The notes: generated from the sequence alone by a model not told the origin. A stretch of 64,000 nt of DNA from Paraburkholderia sp. PGU19 (GCF_013426915.1 NZ_AP023180.1:434001-498000); one strand, 5' to 3'. Positions 44,633 through 55,037 are shown, numbered from the stretch's first letter. A program made the numbers and translations.

Positions 44633-46100
44633 CAGCCCTTTCAAGGTCTTTGCGCTGCAAACCTGGTAACCTGGCGAGATGTTAAGGAACGACGGGTACG
44701 AAGGGATGTTCGACGAGGTGATGAAGCGTTTCGAGCAGCAGGCACCGGTATGCGTGATGGCACGCCTGGCACTGCAGAGAGCCATCGCGCCGCAATGGAT
44801 CGACGAGGTGTTCGCCGAGCACCGGCAGCGGCAATATCCACGTGAATTGCTGTTCTCGACGGTGGTTGAACTGATGACGCTGGTGTCGCTGGGACTGAGT
44901 CCGTCGCTGCACGCTGCAGCGACACAGACGAAGCCCCTGCCGGTGTCGCTGGCCGCGCTCTACGAGAAGGTCAACCGCACCGAACCCGCGATCCTGCGTG
45001 CCCTGGTACAGGGCAGCGCACAGCGTCTGGGGCCGGTGCTGGCGGCGTTGCCATGCCAGCCCAGCCTGCCCGGCTGGCGTGTGCGGGTGCTTGATGGCAA
45101 TCACCTGCCGGCCAGTGAGAAACGGCTGGCGGCGTTGCGCGAGCAGCGTGGCGCGGCGTTGCCGGGGCACGCGCTGGTGGTCTACGAGCCGGATCTGGGT
45201 CTGGTCACAGATCTGGTCGCCATCGAGGATGCGCACGCGCAGGAGCGCTCGGCCATGGCCCCGCTGATTGAATGTGCCGGCGCGGGCGAATTGTGGCTGG
45301 CTGACCGGAACTTCTGCACCGGGACCATCCTGCAGGGCTGGCATCAGGCACAGGCCTGCTTCATCGTGCGCGAACACGGCCGCAACAGCCCGGCGCTTGC
45401 CAGCAGTGGGCCATGGGTGGACGGTGCACGTATCGAGACAGGTCAGGTGCGAGAGCAACGCATTGACCTGAAGGCTGGCGTCGTCTGGCGTCGCATCGAG
45501 CTGACGCTGGACAAGCCGACTGATGCAGGCGATACCGTGATTCTGTTGTGGAGCAACCTGCCTGCCGCGGTGGGCGCACACGAGATTGCCCGGCTGTACC
45601 GCAAGCGCTGGCGTATCGAGGGCATGTTCCAGCGACTCGAGTCGGTCCTGCACAGCGAGATCCGCACCTTGGGTCATCCACGTGCCGCGCTGCTGGGCTT
45701 TACCGTCGCGGTGCTGGCGTACAACGTGCTGGCCACGCTCAAGCGCAGTGTTGAAGCTGCGCATGCTGCCGCCGATGAAACAGGTGCAGCGCCGCCGGAC
45801 GTCTCGACGTACTACCTCGCCGTGCAGATTCGCAGCCAGTATGAGGGCATGCTCATCGCGCTGCCGCCAAATGAATGGTCGCACTGGAGCGATGCCACGC
45901 CCGACGTGATTGCCGGCAAACTGCTCGAGCTGGCCCGCTGCGTCGACCCGATTCAGGTGCGCACACGCACGCGTGGCCCCAAGACCCGCAAACCCGCACC
46001 CTGTGTCGAAGGTGCGGTAGCCCGCGCCCATCACAGTACCGCTCGCCTGCTTAAACGCGCCAAAGGCGGGACATCTTGATCAAGACCTTGAAAGGGTTGG
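44633..46100 (+). mobile_element. IS4-family insertion sequence with visible target duplication
   Basis: 1468 bp. Imperfect terminal inverted repeats share 17 bp ending ccctttcaaggtctt at the left and its complement at the right. The direct repeat ctcttacagg flanks it (44623-44632 and 46101-46110), a 10-bp duplication that is usual for IS4-type elements. The second repeat element of the window holds one undisturbed ctcttacagg at 59876-59885, showing the pre-insertion state. The transposase is intact, so the insertion is probably recent. Confidence 0.93.
44679..46079 (+). CDS. IS4-family transposase
   Basis: 466 aa, full length. DDE residues: first Asp in VLDGNHLP (about 140), second Asp in LADRNFC (about 208), Glu in YRKRWRIEGMFQRLES (about 315), the last being the IS4-type Y-x2-R-x3-E motif. 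It ends 21 bp before the right end of the IS. Confidence 0.95.
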   Translation: MLRNDGYEGMFDEVMKRFEQQAPVCVMARLALQRAIAPQWIDEVFAEHRQRQYPRELLFSTVVELMTLVSLGLSPSLHAAATQTKPLPVSLAALYEKVNRTEPAILRALVQGSAQRLGPVLAALPCQPSLPGWRVRVLDGNHLPASEKRLAALREQRGAALPGHALVVYEPDLGLVTDLVAIEDAHAQERSAMAPLIECAGAGELWLADRNFCTGTILQGWHQAQACFIVREHGRNSPALASSGPWVDGARIETGQVREQRIDLKAGVVWRRIELTLDKPTDAGDTVILLWSNLPAAVGAHEIARLYRKRWRIEGMFQRLESVLHSEIRTLGHPRAALLGFTVAVLAYNVLATLKRSVEAAHAAADETGAAPPDVSTYYLAVQIRSQYEGMLIALPPNEWSHWSDATPDVIAGKLLELARCVDPIQVRTRTRGPKTRKPAPCVEGAVARAHHSTARLLKRAKGGTS

Positions 46101-46552
46101 CTCTTACAGGGTGGCACGCGTGCACTATCGGTCCGGAGTGAGGCATGTGTGTTTCTACGGCCTACACACAGTTTGCCACCTGGGCGGCGGCGGACTTTCC
46201 GGTGCCGCGTGCTGTGACGCGGGCGCGTGGAGCGGGTGATGCGCACCGCAAGAGCGTTGGCAACGAACGCGGAACAAGCAGGTTGCCGTGTGAAGCGTAA
46301 GACCCTTTGGGGGCCCTCAGGCAGGAAGAAGGATTGGCGGTGTGAGCCGCTTTCTTTTGCCTACTTTTCTTTGCGGCGGCAAAGAAAAGTAGGTGCCGCC
46401 CCGCACAGGGGCGACGCGTGAAGCTAGATAACAAAACGCGGATGCAAGCGCAAAGGCCAAAAAAACCAAACCGCTTGCGCAGCAAACACCGCCACCCGGA
46501 TGCCAGCAAAGACCTAAACAAACGAACCAGCGTCGCAGACAATCAAAAACCG

Positions 46553-47572
46553 TCACGCATGCACAACAACCCCACCAATCGAATTACTAATCACCGCATG
46601 CGCAAGAGGCGCGACCTGCTTCCGCCGCTCCCGCGTAGGAGCCGTACCAAACGCATCCCGATAGCTCTTACTAAAATGACAAGCCGACTGAAACCCACAA
46701 GCCATAGTGATATGCATGATGGACATATCAGTCTGCAACAAAAGCTCCCGCGCGCGGCGCAGCCGCAACGTCAGATAGTAATGAGTCGGCGTCATCCCAA
46801 GATGCTCACGGAAAAGCCGCTGCAACTGCCGCTGCGACATATTCGCAAGCCTCGCGAGTTCTTCCCGCGAAAGCGGCTCTTCGATATTGTTCTCCATCAA
46901 GGCAATGACTTCGAACAACGACTTGTTCGCAGAGCCGAGCCGCGCCACCAATGGCATCCGTTGCTGCGCGTTGTTGTCGCGCACATGCTCGACGATGAAC
47001 TGCTCCGCAATCTGCGTCACACGCGGCGTGCCGACGCGCGCGGCAATCAGGTTCAGCATCATGTCGAGCGGCGCGACGCCGCCCGTGCAAGTCACCCGAT
47101 CGCGATCGATGACGAAAAGCTCTTTCAGGAACCGAATGTCGGGAAACTCTTCCTTGAGCGCCGACATGTTCTCCCAGTGAATCGCGCACGCATAACCCGC
47201 GAGTAATCCCGACTTCGCGAGCGCATACGTGCCCGTGCACAGGCTACCCAGCGCGACGCCCGCCCGCGCGAAGCGCCGCAGCGCGGACAGATGCTCGGGT
47301 GTGGTCACGCGTTGTACGTCGATGCCGCCGCATACGAACACGATATCGGGTGTGCCCACGCAATCGGCCGGGCCGGTATCGACAGACAGACCGTTGCTCG
47401 CGCTGACAGGGCCCCCGTCCGGGCTGATCACCGACCAGCGGTAGAGCGTTTGCCCGCTCAGGTAGTTGGCCATGCGCAGCACCTCGATCGCATTCGTGAA
47501 CGCGATCATCGTGAAGTTGGGCAGCGGCATGAACGCGAAGTGCGACAGCGACGCGGTTCGATCGGGCGACAT
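46553..47572 (-). CDS. gbdR: GbdR-type GATase1-AraC regulator of glycine betaine catabolism
   Basis: 339 aa. N-terminal DJ-1/PfpI-like domain (FAFMPLPNFTMIAFTNAIEVLRMANYLSG) followed by an AraC double HTH (MSQRQLQRLFREHLGMTPTHYY and GFQSACHFSKSYRDAFG). The N-terminal motif matches Pseudomonas GbdR much better than the regulator at 3152-4237 does. In Pseudomonas GbdR senses glycine betaine and dimethylglycine and activates gbc, dgc, sox and glyA genes. Here it is divergent from glyA and the dgc/gbc genes, which supports the call. An earlier in-frame ATG at 47659 is not needed; ATG 47572 gives the canonical start. Confidence 0.9.
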   Translation of the reverse strand: MSPDRTASLSHFAFMPLPNFTMIAFTNAIEVLRMANYLSGQTLYRWSVISPDGGPVSASNGLSVDTGPADCVGTPDIVFVCGGIDVQRVTTPEHLSALRRFARAGVALGSLCTGTYALAKSGLLAGYACAIHWENMSALKEEFPDIRFLKELFVIDRDRVTCTGGVAPLDMMLNLIAARVGTPRVTQIAEQFIVEHVRDNNAQQRMPLVARLGSANKSLFEVIALMENNIEEPLSREELARLANMSQRQLQRLFREHLGMTPTHYYLTLRLRRARELLLQTDMSIMHITMACGFQSACHFSKSYRDAFGTAPTRERRKQVAPLAHAVISNSIGGVVVHA

Positions 47573-48087
47573 GGTTCGGGCGTTCCTTCTGCTCGATGTT
47601 CTGTTACGGCCGAGTGGGGAAACGGCCTTTCTTATTCTGCGAGTGAGCGCAACAAGCATGCCATACGGCTAAACCCTGGCTGGATAACCTCGATGCGGCA
47701 GTGCATTCGCGCGATCGCACCGGCGCTGTGCAATGCCCGCACTGTCCGCGAGCCTGTCGCGCTCTCAAGCGGTGCTCTTTGCGCAAACAAATAGCAGCCT
47801 GACGCTGCAACGCAGCATCGCGAAAGCACATCAATTTACTCCATTGACACTGCCGATAAGCACGACCGGTCGCTTTCCCGTCACTTGTCCAAAACGGACT
47901 TGCATGGCGGAAAAGGCAAAGAACGCGTCTGAAATCGTAAATTGACCGGGCAGGCGAAAGACAAGAATAGAGTCGTCGGTGGAGGTGGTGCAAAGCCAGT
48001 CCAGTCAAGGGATAGCGCGGAATCGGACAGTTGGCCTCGCACTCGCTTTTCGCTTTTCAGCTATCAACGGTCAACTGAACGGAAGCC
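47573..48087. promoter_or_regulatory. Divergent gbdR-glyA promoter region
   Basis: 515 bp without a supported gene. It must hold both promoters and probably GbdR sites; I could not pick out a site with confidence. A ttgacact segment near 47850 could be a -35 element for glyA. GGAAG precedes the glyA ATG. Confidence 0.5.
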
Positions 48088-49362
48088 ATGTCGAACGCCA
48101 ACCCATTCTTCTCGCAGTCCCTCGCCGAGCGCGACGCAGCCGTACGCAAGTCGGTGCTCAAGGAGCTCGAACGCCAGCAGTCGCAGGTCGAGCTGATCGC
48201 ATCGGAAAACATCGTGTCGCGCGCTGTGCTCGAAGCACAAGGCTCGGTGCTGACGAACAAGTACGCGGAAGGCTATCCCGGCAAGCGCTACTACGGCGGC
48301 TGTGAGTTCGTCGATGAAGTGGAAGCGCTCGCCATCGACCGGATCAAGAAGCTCTTCAACGCAGGTTTTGCCAACGTGCAGCCGCACTCGGGCGCGCAGG
48401 CCAACGGCGCCGTGATGCTCGCCCTCGCAAAGCCGGGCGACACGATCCTCGGCATGTCGCTCGACGCAGGCGGCCACCTGACGCACGGCGCGAAGCCCGC
48501 GCTGTCCGGCAAGTGGTTCAACGCGGTTCAGTACGGCGTGGATCGCGAAACCTTGCGCATCGATTACGACCAGGTCGAAAAGCTCGCGCATGAGCACAAG
48601 CCGTCGATGATCATCGCGGGCTTCTCCGCGTATCCGCGCGTGCTGGATTTCGCGCGCTTCCGTGCGATCGCCGATAGCGTCGGCGCGAAACTGATGGTCG
48701 ACATGGCGCACATCGCAGGCGTGATCGCGGCAGGCCGTCATCCGAATCCGATCGAACACGCGCATGTCGTGACGTCGACCACGCACAAGACGCTGCGCGG
48801 TCCGCGCGGCGGCTTCGTGCTGACCAACGACGAAGACATCGCGAAGAAGATCAACTCGGCCGTGTTCCCCGGTCTGCAAGGCGGTCCGCTGATGCACGTG
48901 ATCGCGGGCAAGGCCGTCGCATTCGGCGAAGCTCTCGAAGATAACTTCAAGACCTATATCGACAACGTGCTGGCGAACGCGCAGGCACTCGGCGAAGTGT
49001 TGAAGGAAGGCGGCGTCGATCTCGTGACGGGCGGCACCGACAACCATCTGCTGCTCGTCGATCTGCGCCCGAAGGGCTTGAAGGGCACGCAGGTCGAACA
49101 GGCGCTCGAACGTGCGGGCATCACGTGCAACAAGAACGGCATTCCGTTCGATACGGAGAAGCCGACGGTGACGTCGGGCATTCGCCTCGGCACGCCGGCG
49201 GGCACGACGCGCGGCTTCGGCGTTGCCGAGTTCCGCGATATCGGCCGCCTGATTCTCGAAGTGTTCGACGCGCTGCGCACGCATCCCGATGGCGACGCGG
49301 CAACGGAACAGCGCGTACGCCGCGAGATCTTCGCGCTGTGCGAACGCTTCCCGATCTACTGA
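48088..49362 (+). CDS. glyA: Serine hydroxymethyltransferase (betaine-operon copy)
   Basis: 424 aa. Makes serine from glycine and 5,10-methylene-THF, the products of sarcosine oxidase. The PLP Lys is in [14 protein letters not shown] (about 235), and [10 protein letters not shown] and [16 protein letters not shown] motifs are canonical. Pseudomonas carries a dedicated glyA1 beside soxBDAG; here it leads the dgc-gbc cluster instead. A second housekeeping copy is expected elsewhere. Confidence 0.96.
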   Translation: MSNANPFFSQSLAERDAAVRKSVLKELERQQSQVELIASENIVSRAVLEAQGSVLTNKYAEGYPGKRYYGGCEFVDEVEALAIDRIKKLFNAGFANVQPHSGAQANGAVMLALAKPGDTILGMSLDAGGHLTHGAKPALSGKWFNAVQYGVDRETLRIDYDQVEKLAHEHKPSMIIAGFSAYPRVLDFARFRAIADSVGAKLMVDMAHIAGVIAAGRHPNPIEHAHVVTSTTHKTLRGPRGGFVLTNDEDIAKKINSAVFPGLQGGPLMHVIAGKAVAFGEALEDNFKTYIDNVLANAQALGEVLKEGGVDLVTGGTDNHLLLVDLRPKGLKGTQVEQALERAGITCNKNGIPFDTEKPTVTSGIRLGTPAGTTRGFGVAEFRDIGRLILEVFDALRTHPDGDAATEQRVRREIFALCERFPIY

Positions 49363-49405
49363 CCCGCTCCATCTACACGAAAGCCCCACAGCTACGGAGT
49401 CAAAC

Positions 49406-50377
49406 ATGAGCAACCTGCACGACAGCAGCATCATTATCGACGGTCTGAACATTTCGAAGTTCGACCGCTCGGTGTTCGAGGACATGAGAAAGGGCGGCGT
49501 CACCGCGGTCAACTGTACGGTCTCCGTGTGGGAAGACTTCCAGAAGACCATCGACAACATCGCGGAAATGAAGCAGCAGATCCGCGAGTACAGCGAGATC
49601 CTCACGCTGGTGCGTACGACGGACGACATTCTGCGCGCCAAGAAAGAAAACAAGACGGGCATCATTTTCGGCTTCCAGAACTCGTATGCATTCGAGGACA
49701 ACCTCGGCTACATCGAAGTGTTCAAGGAACTCGGCGTGAATGTGGTGCAGCTTTGCTACAACACGCAGAACCTGGTCGGCACCGGTTGCTATGAGCCGGA
49801 CGGCGGCCTCTCTGGCTATGGCCGCGAAGTGATTCAGGAAATGAACCGCGTCGGCATCATGGTCGATCTGTCGCATGTGGGCGGCAAGACTTCTTCCGAT
49901 GCAATCGCCTGCTCGAAGAAACCCGTCACGTATTCGCATTGCTGCCCGTCGGGTCTGAAGGAGCATCCGCGCAACAAGAGCGACGAGCAACTGAAAGAGA
50001 TCGCCGACGCGAACGGCTTCGTCGGCGTGACGATGTTCGCGCCGTTCCTCAAGCGTGGCCCGGATGCGACCGTCGAAGATTATCTCGAAGCGATCGACTA
50101 TGTGATCAACGTGATCGGCGAAGACAAAGTGGGCATCGGCACCGACTTCACACAAGGCTACTCGACCGAGTTCTTCGACTGGATCACGCACGACAAGGGC
50201 CGCTATCGCCGTCTGACGAACTTCGGCAAGGTTGTGAACCCCGAAGGCATCCGCACGATCGGCGAGTTCCCGAACCTGACGGCTGCGATGGAAAAGGCTG
50301 GCTGGAGCGAATCGCGCATCAAGAAAGTGATGGGCGAGAACTGGCTGCGCGTGTTCGGCGAAGTCTGGAACGTCTGA
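49406..50377 (+). CDS. Membrane dipeptidase-like protein (M19 family)
   Basis: 323 aa. Renal-dipeptidase-type TIM barrel: metal-ligand motifs SHVGGKTS (about 152-159) and YSHCCPSG (about 172-179), and IGTDFTQG (about 247). Homologues sit in the same position in betaine catabolism clusters of Pseudomonas (PA5396 group), but no reaction is established there. No signal peptide is visible, so it is cytoplasmic. It starts 43 bp after glyA. Confidence 0.88.
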   Translation: MSNLHDSSIIIDGLNISKFDRSVFEDMRKGGVTAVNCTVSVWEDFQKTIDNIAEMKQQIREYSEILTLVRTTDDILRAKKENKTGIIFGFQNSYAFEDNLGYIEVFKELGVNVVQLCYNTQNLVGTGCYEPDGGLSGYGREVIQEMNRVGIMVDLSHVGGKTSSDAIACSKKPVTYSHCCPSGLKEHPRNKSDEQLKEIADANGFVGVTMFAPFLKRGPDATVEDYLEAIDYVINVIGEDKVGIGTDFTQGYSTEFFDWITHDKGRYRRLTNFGKVVNPEGIRTIGEFPNLTAAMEKAGWSESRIKKVMGENWLRVFGEVWNV

Positions 50378-50406
50378 GCAACTTCAAGAGAACAAGGAAA
50401 CCTGCA

Positions 50407-50952
50407 ATGCAACCGCAACTGCCCATCGACGTCGATCCGAACACGGGTGTCTGGACCACCGACGCGCTGCCGATGCTCTACGTGCCGCGTCACTTCTTCA
50501 CGAACAATCACGCTGCCGTCGAAGAAGCGCTCGGCGTCGAAGCGTATGCCGAGATTCTCTACAAGGCCGGCTACAAGTCCGCGTACTACTGGTGCGACAA
50601 GGAAGCGAAGCAGCACGGCATCAGCGGCATGGCCGTGTTCGAGCATTACCTGAACCGCCTGTCGCAACGCGGCTGGGGTCTGTTCAAGATCATCGAAGCC
50701 GACCCGGCGACGGCGCACGCGAAGATCGAACTGCGCTATTCGTCGTTCGTGCTGCAGCAGCCGGAGAAGAGCGGCAAGCTCTGCTACATGTTCGCCGGCT
50801 GGTTCGCGGGCGCGATGGACTGGGTCAACGACACGACGGAAGGCGGCAAGAAGGCGCCGCGCAGTCAGTCGAAGGAAGCGCAGTGCGCGGGCGAGCATCA
50901 CGACCATAAGCACGATCACTGCGTATTCGAAGTATCCCCGCTTGCCGCATGA
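50407..50952 (+). CDS. DUF5943 protein of the betaine cluster
   Basis: 181 aa. Conserved neighbour of dgcA in Pseudomonas (PA5397 group) and Burkholderia. Contains a V4R-like core (YAEILYKAGYKSAYYWCDKE, and CYMFAGWFAGAMDW) and a C-terminal His-rich tail (EHHDHKHDHC) that could bind metal. The V4R resemblance suggests a small-molecule or zinc-binding domain. Role in dimethylglycine oxidation is not known. 29 bp after the M19 gene. Confidence 0.85.
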   Translation: MQPQLPIDVDPNTGVWTTDALPMLYVPRHFFTNNHAAVEEALGVEAYAEILYKAGYKSAYYWCDKEAKQHGISGMAVFEHYLNRLSQRGWGLFKIIEADPATAHAKIELRYSSFVLQQPEKSGKLCYMFAGWFAGAMDWVNDTTEGGKKAPRSQSKEAQCAGEHHDHKHDHCVFEVSPLAA

Positions 50953-51048
50953 CAGAAGTATAGACACGCAACGGCGCGCTGATACGCCGCGCGCTGGCTG
51001 CGTGACTGAAACAAGAGACTGAATCGAACCCGCCCGAGGTCGCCCGCA

Positions 51049-53112
51049 ATGCGTTACCCCAATCTGTTCAAACCCTTGACGCTCAATCAGCTGACGCTGC
51101 GCAACCGCATTGTCAGCACCGCGCATGCCGAGGTGTATGCCGAACCGGGCGGACTGCCCGGCGACCGCTATATCCGCTATTACGAGGAAAAGGCCAAGGG
51201 CGGTGTGGGCCTCGCCGTGTGCGGCGGGTCGAGCCCGGTGTCGATCGACAGTCCGCAAGGGTGGTGGAAGTCCGTCAACCTGTCGACGGACAAGATCATC
51301 GATCCGCTGTCGCGTCTCGCTGAAGCAATGCATCGCCACGGCGCAAAGATCATGATTCAGGCGACGCACATGGGCCGCCGTTCTGCGTTCCATGGCGAGC
51401 ACTGGCCGCATCTGATGACGCCTTCCGGCGTGCGCGAACCTGTGCACCGCGGCAACGCGAAGATCATCGAGGTCGAAGAAATCCGCCGCATCATCAGCGA
51501 CTTCGCGGCGGCTGCGAAGCGCGTGAAAGACGCGGGCATGGACGGCATCGAAATTTCGGCTGCGCACCAGCATCTGATCGATCAGTTCTGGAGCCCGCGT
51601 ACGAACTTCCGTACCGACGAATGGGGCGGCTCGCTCGAAAACCGTTTGCGTTTCGGCGTCGAAGTGTTGCAGGCAGTGCGCGAGGCAGTGGGCAAGGACT
51701 TCTGCGTCGGCCTGCGCATGTGCGGCGACGAGTTCCATGAGGACGGCCTCGATCACGAGCAGCTGAAGGAAATCGCGCAGGCGATGTCGGAAAAAGGATT
51801 GATCGATTACATCGGCGTGATCGGTTCCGGCGCGGATACGCACAACACGCTCGCCAACTGCATGCCGCCGATGGCGCTGCCGCCCGAGCCGTTCGTGCAT
51901 CTCGCAGCGGGCATCAAGTCGGTCGTCAAGCTGCCCGTGATGCACGCGCAAAGCATCCGCGATGCAGGGCAGGCGGAGCGTCTGCTCGCGAACGGCATGG
52001 TCGATCTGGTCGGCATGACGCGCGCGCAGATCGCCGATCCGCACATGGTCATCAAGATTCGCGATGGCCGCGAAGACGAAATCAAGCAGTGCGTCGGCGC
52101 GAACTACTGTATCGATCGCCAGTACAACGGCCTCGATGTGCTGTGCGTGCAAAACGCAGCGACCTCGCGCGAAGCGACGATGCCGCATGTGATCGAGAAA
52201 ACGCGTGGACCGCGCCGCAAGGTGGTCGTGGTCGGCGCGGGCCCGGCGGGACTCGAAGCAGCGCGCGTCGCGCGGTCGCGCGGTCACGATGTCGTGCTGT
52301 TCGAGAAGAGCGATGCCGTCGGTGGCCAGATCATGCTGGCCGCGAAAGCGCCGCAACGCGAACAGATGGCGGGCATCGTGCGCTGGTTCGACATGGAAAC
52401 GAAGCGTCTGGGCGTCGACCGGCGTCTGGGCGTCGAAGCCGACGAGAAGATGATTCTTGCCGAGAAGCCCGACATCATCGTGCTCGCCACGGGCGGCACG
52501 AGCTTCACGCAGCAAGTGCCTGCATGGGGCGTCGAAGAAGGTCTCGCCGTGAGTTCCTGGGACATTCTGTCGGGCAAGGTCGAGCCGAAGCAGAACGTGC
52601 TCGTCTATGACGGTGTAAGCACGCATGCAGGCGCAGGCGTGGCCGACTTCATTTCGAGCCGTGGCTCGAAGGTCGAGATCGTCACGCCGGACGTGAAAGT
52701 GGCGGATGACGTCGGCGGCACGACGTTCCCGATTTTCTATCGGCGTCTGTACGCACAAGGTGTGATCCACACGCCGAACTACTGGCTCGACCGCGTGTAC
52801 GAGGAAGACGGCAAGAAGATCGCCGTGATCCGCAACGAGTACACGGAAGAGCAGGAAGAGCGCGTCGTCGATCAGGTCATCATCGAAAACGGCAGCACGC
52901 CAAACGACGCGCTGTACTGGAAGCTCAAGCACGAATCGGTGAATCGCGGGCAGTTGGACGTGCACAAGCTCTTCGCAGCGGAACCGCAACCGTCGCTTTC
53001 GGAAGAACTCGGCAATGGACGCTTTTTGCTGTTCCGTGTCGGCGACTGCATCTCGATGCATAACATTCACGGCGCGATCTACGACGCGCTGCGTCTCTGC
53101 AAGGACTTCTGA
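51049..53112 (+). CDS. dgcA: Dimethylglycine demethylase subunit DgcA
   Basis: 687 aa. Old-yellow-enzyme-type FMN barrel (1-about 375), then a Cys cluster for [4Fe-4S] (CVGANYCIDRQYNGLDVLC) and a C-terminal FAD/NAD Rossmann domain (VVVVGAGPAGLEAARVA). Same architecture as trimethylamine and dimethylglycine dehydrogenases. With DgcB it removes one methyl of dimethylglycine as formaldehyde and passes electrons to EtfAB. Two bases separate it from dgcB. Confidence 0.95.
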   Translation: MRYPNLFKPLTLNQLTLRNRIVSTAHAEVYAEPGGLPGDRYIRYYEEKAKGGVGLAVCGGSSPVSIDSPQGWWKSVNLSTDKIIDPLSRLAEAMHRHGAKIMIQATHMGRRSAFHGEHWPHLMTPSGVREPVHRGNAKIIEVEEIRRIISDFAAAAKRVKDAGMDGIEISAAHQHLIDQFWSPRTNFRTDEWGGSLENRLRFGVEVLQAVREAVGKDFCVGLRMCGDEFHEDGLDHEQLKEIAQAMSEKGLIDYIGVIGSGADTHNTLANCMPPMALPPEPFVHLAAGIKSVVKLPVMHAQSIRDAGQAERLLANGMVDLVGMTRAQIADPHMVIKIRDGREDEIKQCVGANYCIDRQYNGLDVLCVQNAATSREATMPHVIEKTRGPRRKVVVVGAGPAGLEAARVARSRGHDVVLFEKSDAVGGQIMLAAKAPQREQMAGIVRWFDMETKRLGVDRRLGVEADEKMILAEKPDIIVLATGGTSFTQQVPAWGVEEGLAVSSWDILSGKVEPKQNVLVYDGVSTHAGAGVADFISSRGSKVEIVTPDVKVADDVGGTTFPIFYRRLYAQGVIHTPNYWLDRVYEEDGKKIAVIRNEYTEEQEERVVDQVIIENGSTPNDALYWKLKHESVNRGQLDVHKLFAAEPQPSLSEELGNGRFLLFRVGDCISMHNIHGAIYDALRLCKDF

Positions 53113-53114
53113 CG

Positions 53115-55034
53115 ATGAGCCCGGCGTTTCTCATCACCGCGTTGTTGTGGATATCGGTCGCCGGCCTTGCGTTCGCGGTCGCAAAACGGGCGGCTTACTG
53201 GCGTCTCGGACGGGCAACGGCAGCCGGCGCATTCGGCTGGACCAATCTGCTGACCATTCCGAAGCGCTATTTCGTCGATCTGCATCATGTCGTGGCGCGC
53301 GATCCGTACATCGCGAAGACGCACGTCGCGACGGCGGGCGGTGCGATTGCGGCGTTCGCGCTCGTCTTCATCAACTACGGCCTCGCGATCTATTCGCCCT
53401 GGCTCGACCGGCTGATCTTTCTGGCTGCGCTGATCATGCTGGTGGGCGCCGTGTTCGTATGGCGTCGGCGCCACGCGAAGGATGTGCCCGCGCGGCTGTC
53501 GCGCGGTCCGTGGAATACGCTGCCCTGGCTGCTTGGCTCGTTCTCGCTTGGTCTGTTGTTGTACACGCTGTTGCCGGCCTCGGCAATGTCGGGTGGACTC
53601 GCGATCATCTTCGCGCTGCTGATTGCGGCAGGCGCGTTCGCGATGACGTTCGGCGCGGCGCGTGGTGGTCCGATGAAGCATGCGTTGGCAGGTCTCTTGC
53701 ACCTCGCGTTTCATCCGCGTCAGGAACGGTTTGCAGCGAAAGGCGACGTGCGTCGTGAAGCGGATGTTCCGCCGACTGCGCTCAAAACGCCCGTGCTCGA
53801 ACAGAACGAATACGGTGTCGGCAAGCCGGTCGAGTTTCGCTGGAACCAGTTGCTGAGCTTCGATGCATGCGTGCAGTGCGGCAAGTGCGAGGCGGCTTGT
53901 CCCGCGTTTGCAGCAGGCCAGCCGCTCAATCCGAAGAAGCTGATTCAGGATCTCGTGACGGGCATGGTCGGCGGCACGGATGCGGCGTATGCAGGCAGCC
54001 CGACGCCTGGCATCAAGGTCGGCCAGCATGGCGGCGAGCCGCAGCGTCCCATTATCTCCAGCCTGATCGAAGCCGATACGGTGTGGTCGTGCACGACGTG
54101 CCGCGCTTGTGTACACGAATGCCCGATGCTGATCGAACACGTGGACGCGATCGTCGACATGCGCCGCAACCAGACGCTCGTACACGGCACGGTGCCCGGC
54201 AAGGGGCCCGAAGTGCTCGCGAATCTGCGCGAAACGGGCACGATGGGCGGCTACGACAAGGCGGCGCGCTACGACTGGTCGGTTGATCTGAGTTCGCCTG
54301 TCGCGCAGCCGGGTAAAGCTGTCGATGTGCTGCTCGTCGCCGGCGAAGGCGCGTTCGACATGCGCTATCAGCGCACGTTGCGCTCGCTCGTCAAGGTGCT
54401 GAACAAGGCTGGCGTCAACTACGCGGTGCTGGGTGGTGAAGAAACGGATACGGGCGACGTCGCGCGCCGTCTTGGCGACGAGGCCACGTTCCAGCGCATG
54501 GCGAAGCAGATGATGGGCACGCTCGCGACGCTCGATTTCAAGCGCATCGTCACTGCCGATCCGCACGTCATGCACAGCCTGCGCAACGAGTATCGCGCGC
54601 TCGGCGGCCGCTATGAAGTGCTGCATCACACGACGTTCCTCGCGGAACTCGTCGCGAGCGGCAAGCTGTCGCCGAAAGCCATCGCTGCGTACAACGACAA
54701 AACGATCACGTATCACGATCCCTGCTATCTGGGCCGCTACAACGGCGAAACGGAAGCGCCGCGCCAGTTGCTGAAGACGATCGGCATCAAGGTCGTCGAG
54801 ATGGAGCGGCACGGCAAGCGCGGCCGTTGCTGCGGCGGTGGCGGCGGTGCGCCGCTGACGGATATCCCCGGCAAGCAGCGCATTCCCGATATCCGCATCG
54901 CCGACGCCCGTTCGATCGGCGCGGACGTGGTCGCGGTGGGTTGCCCGAACTGCACGGCGATGCTCGAAGGCGTGGTCGGTCCGCGTCCCGAGGTGCTCGA
55001 TGTGGCTGAACTCGTTGCGGCTGCGCTGGAGTGA
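53115..55034 (+). CDS. dgcB: Dimethylglycine demethylase subunit DgcB (Fe-S)
   Basis: 639 aa. N-terminal membrane segments (about four, within 1-190), then two [4Fe-4S] ferredoxin motifs (CVQCGKCEAACPAFAAG and CTTCRACVHECPML) and two CCG-type domains (CCGGGGGAP and VGCPNCT) as in GlpC/HdrD proteins. It probably carries electrons from DgcA to the membrane. It overlaps nothing but sits 2 bp after dgcA. Confidence 0.95.
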   Translation: MSPAFLITALLWISVAGLAFAVAKRAAYWRLGRATAAGAFGWTNLLTIPKRYFVDLHHVVARDPYIAKTHVATAGGAIAAFALVFINYGLAIYSPWLDRLIFLAALIMLVGAVFVWRRRHAKDVPARLSRGPWNTLPWLLGSFSLGLLLYTLLPASAMSGGLAIIFALLIAAGAFAMTFGAARGGPMKHALAGLLHLAFHPRQERFAAKGDVRREADVPPTALKTPVLEQNEYGVGKPVEFRWNQLLSFDACVQCGKCEAACPAFAAGQPLNPKKLIQDLVTGMVGGTDAAYAGSPTPGIKVGQHGGEPQRPIISSLIEADTVWSCTTCRACVHECPMLIEHVDAIVDMRRNQTLVHGTVPGKGPEVLANLRETGTMGGYDKAARYDWSVDLSSPVAQPGKAVDVLLVAGEGAFDMRYQRTLRSLVKVLNKAGVNYAVLGGEETDTGDVARRLGDEATFQRMAKQMMGTLATLDFKRIVTADPHVMHSLRNEYRALGGRYEVLHHTTFLAELVASGKLSPKAIAAYNDKTITYHDPCYLGRYNGETEAPRQLLKTIGIKVVEMERHGKRGRCCGGGGGAPLTDIPGKQRIPDIRIADARSIGADVVAVGCPNCTAMLEGVVGPRPEVLDVAELVAAALE

Positions 55035-55037
55035 ACG

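Larger units (their letters stand above)
44313..46449. repeat. Inverted-symmetric repeat element, copy A (interrupted by an IS)
   Basis: Without the IS and its target duplication the element is about 0.66 kb. Each end carries the same block in opposite orientation: a gctggcatccgcg-type tip, a cgcccctgtgcggggcg hairpin and a 15-bp perfect stem (44369-44402 and 46360-46393). A 24-bp perfect inverted repeat (gccgcccaggtggcaaac and on, 44572-44595 and 46165-46188) lies inside. The same layout occurs at 59566-60223. No gene is supported. It could act as a bidirectional transcription block or be a mobile palindrome. Confidence 0.8.

Noticed and set aside
50203..53070. 955-codon minus-strand open frame opposite dgcA and its neighbours
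   Set aside because: Same reason: antisense shadow of the M19, DUF5943 and dgcA genes in third-position-biased DNA.
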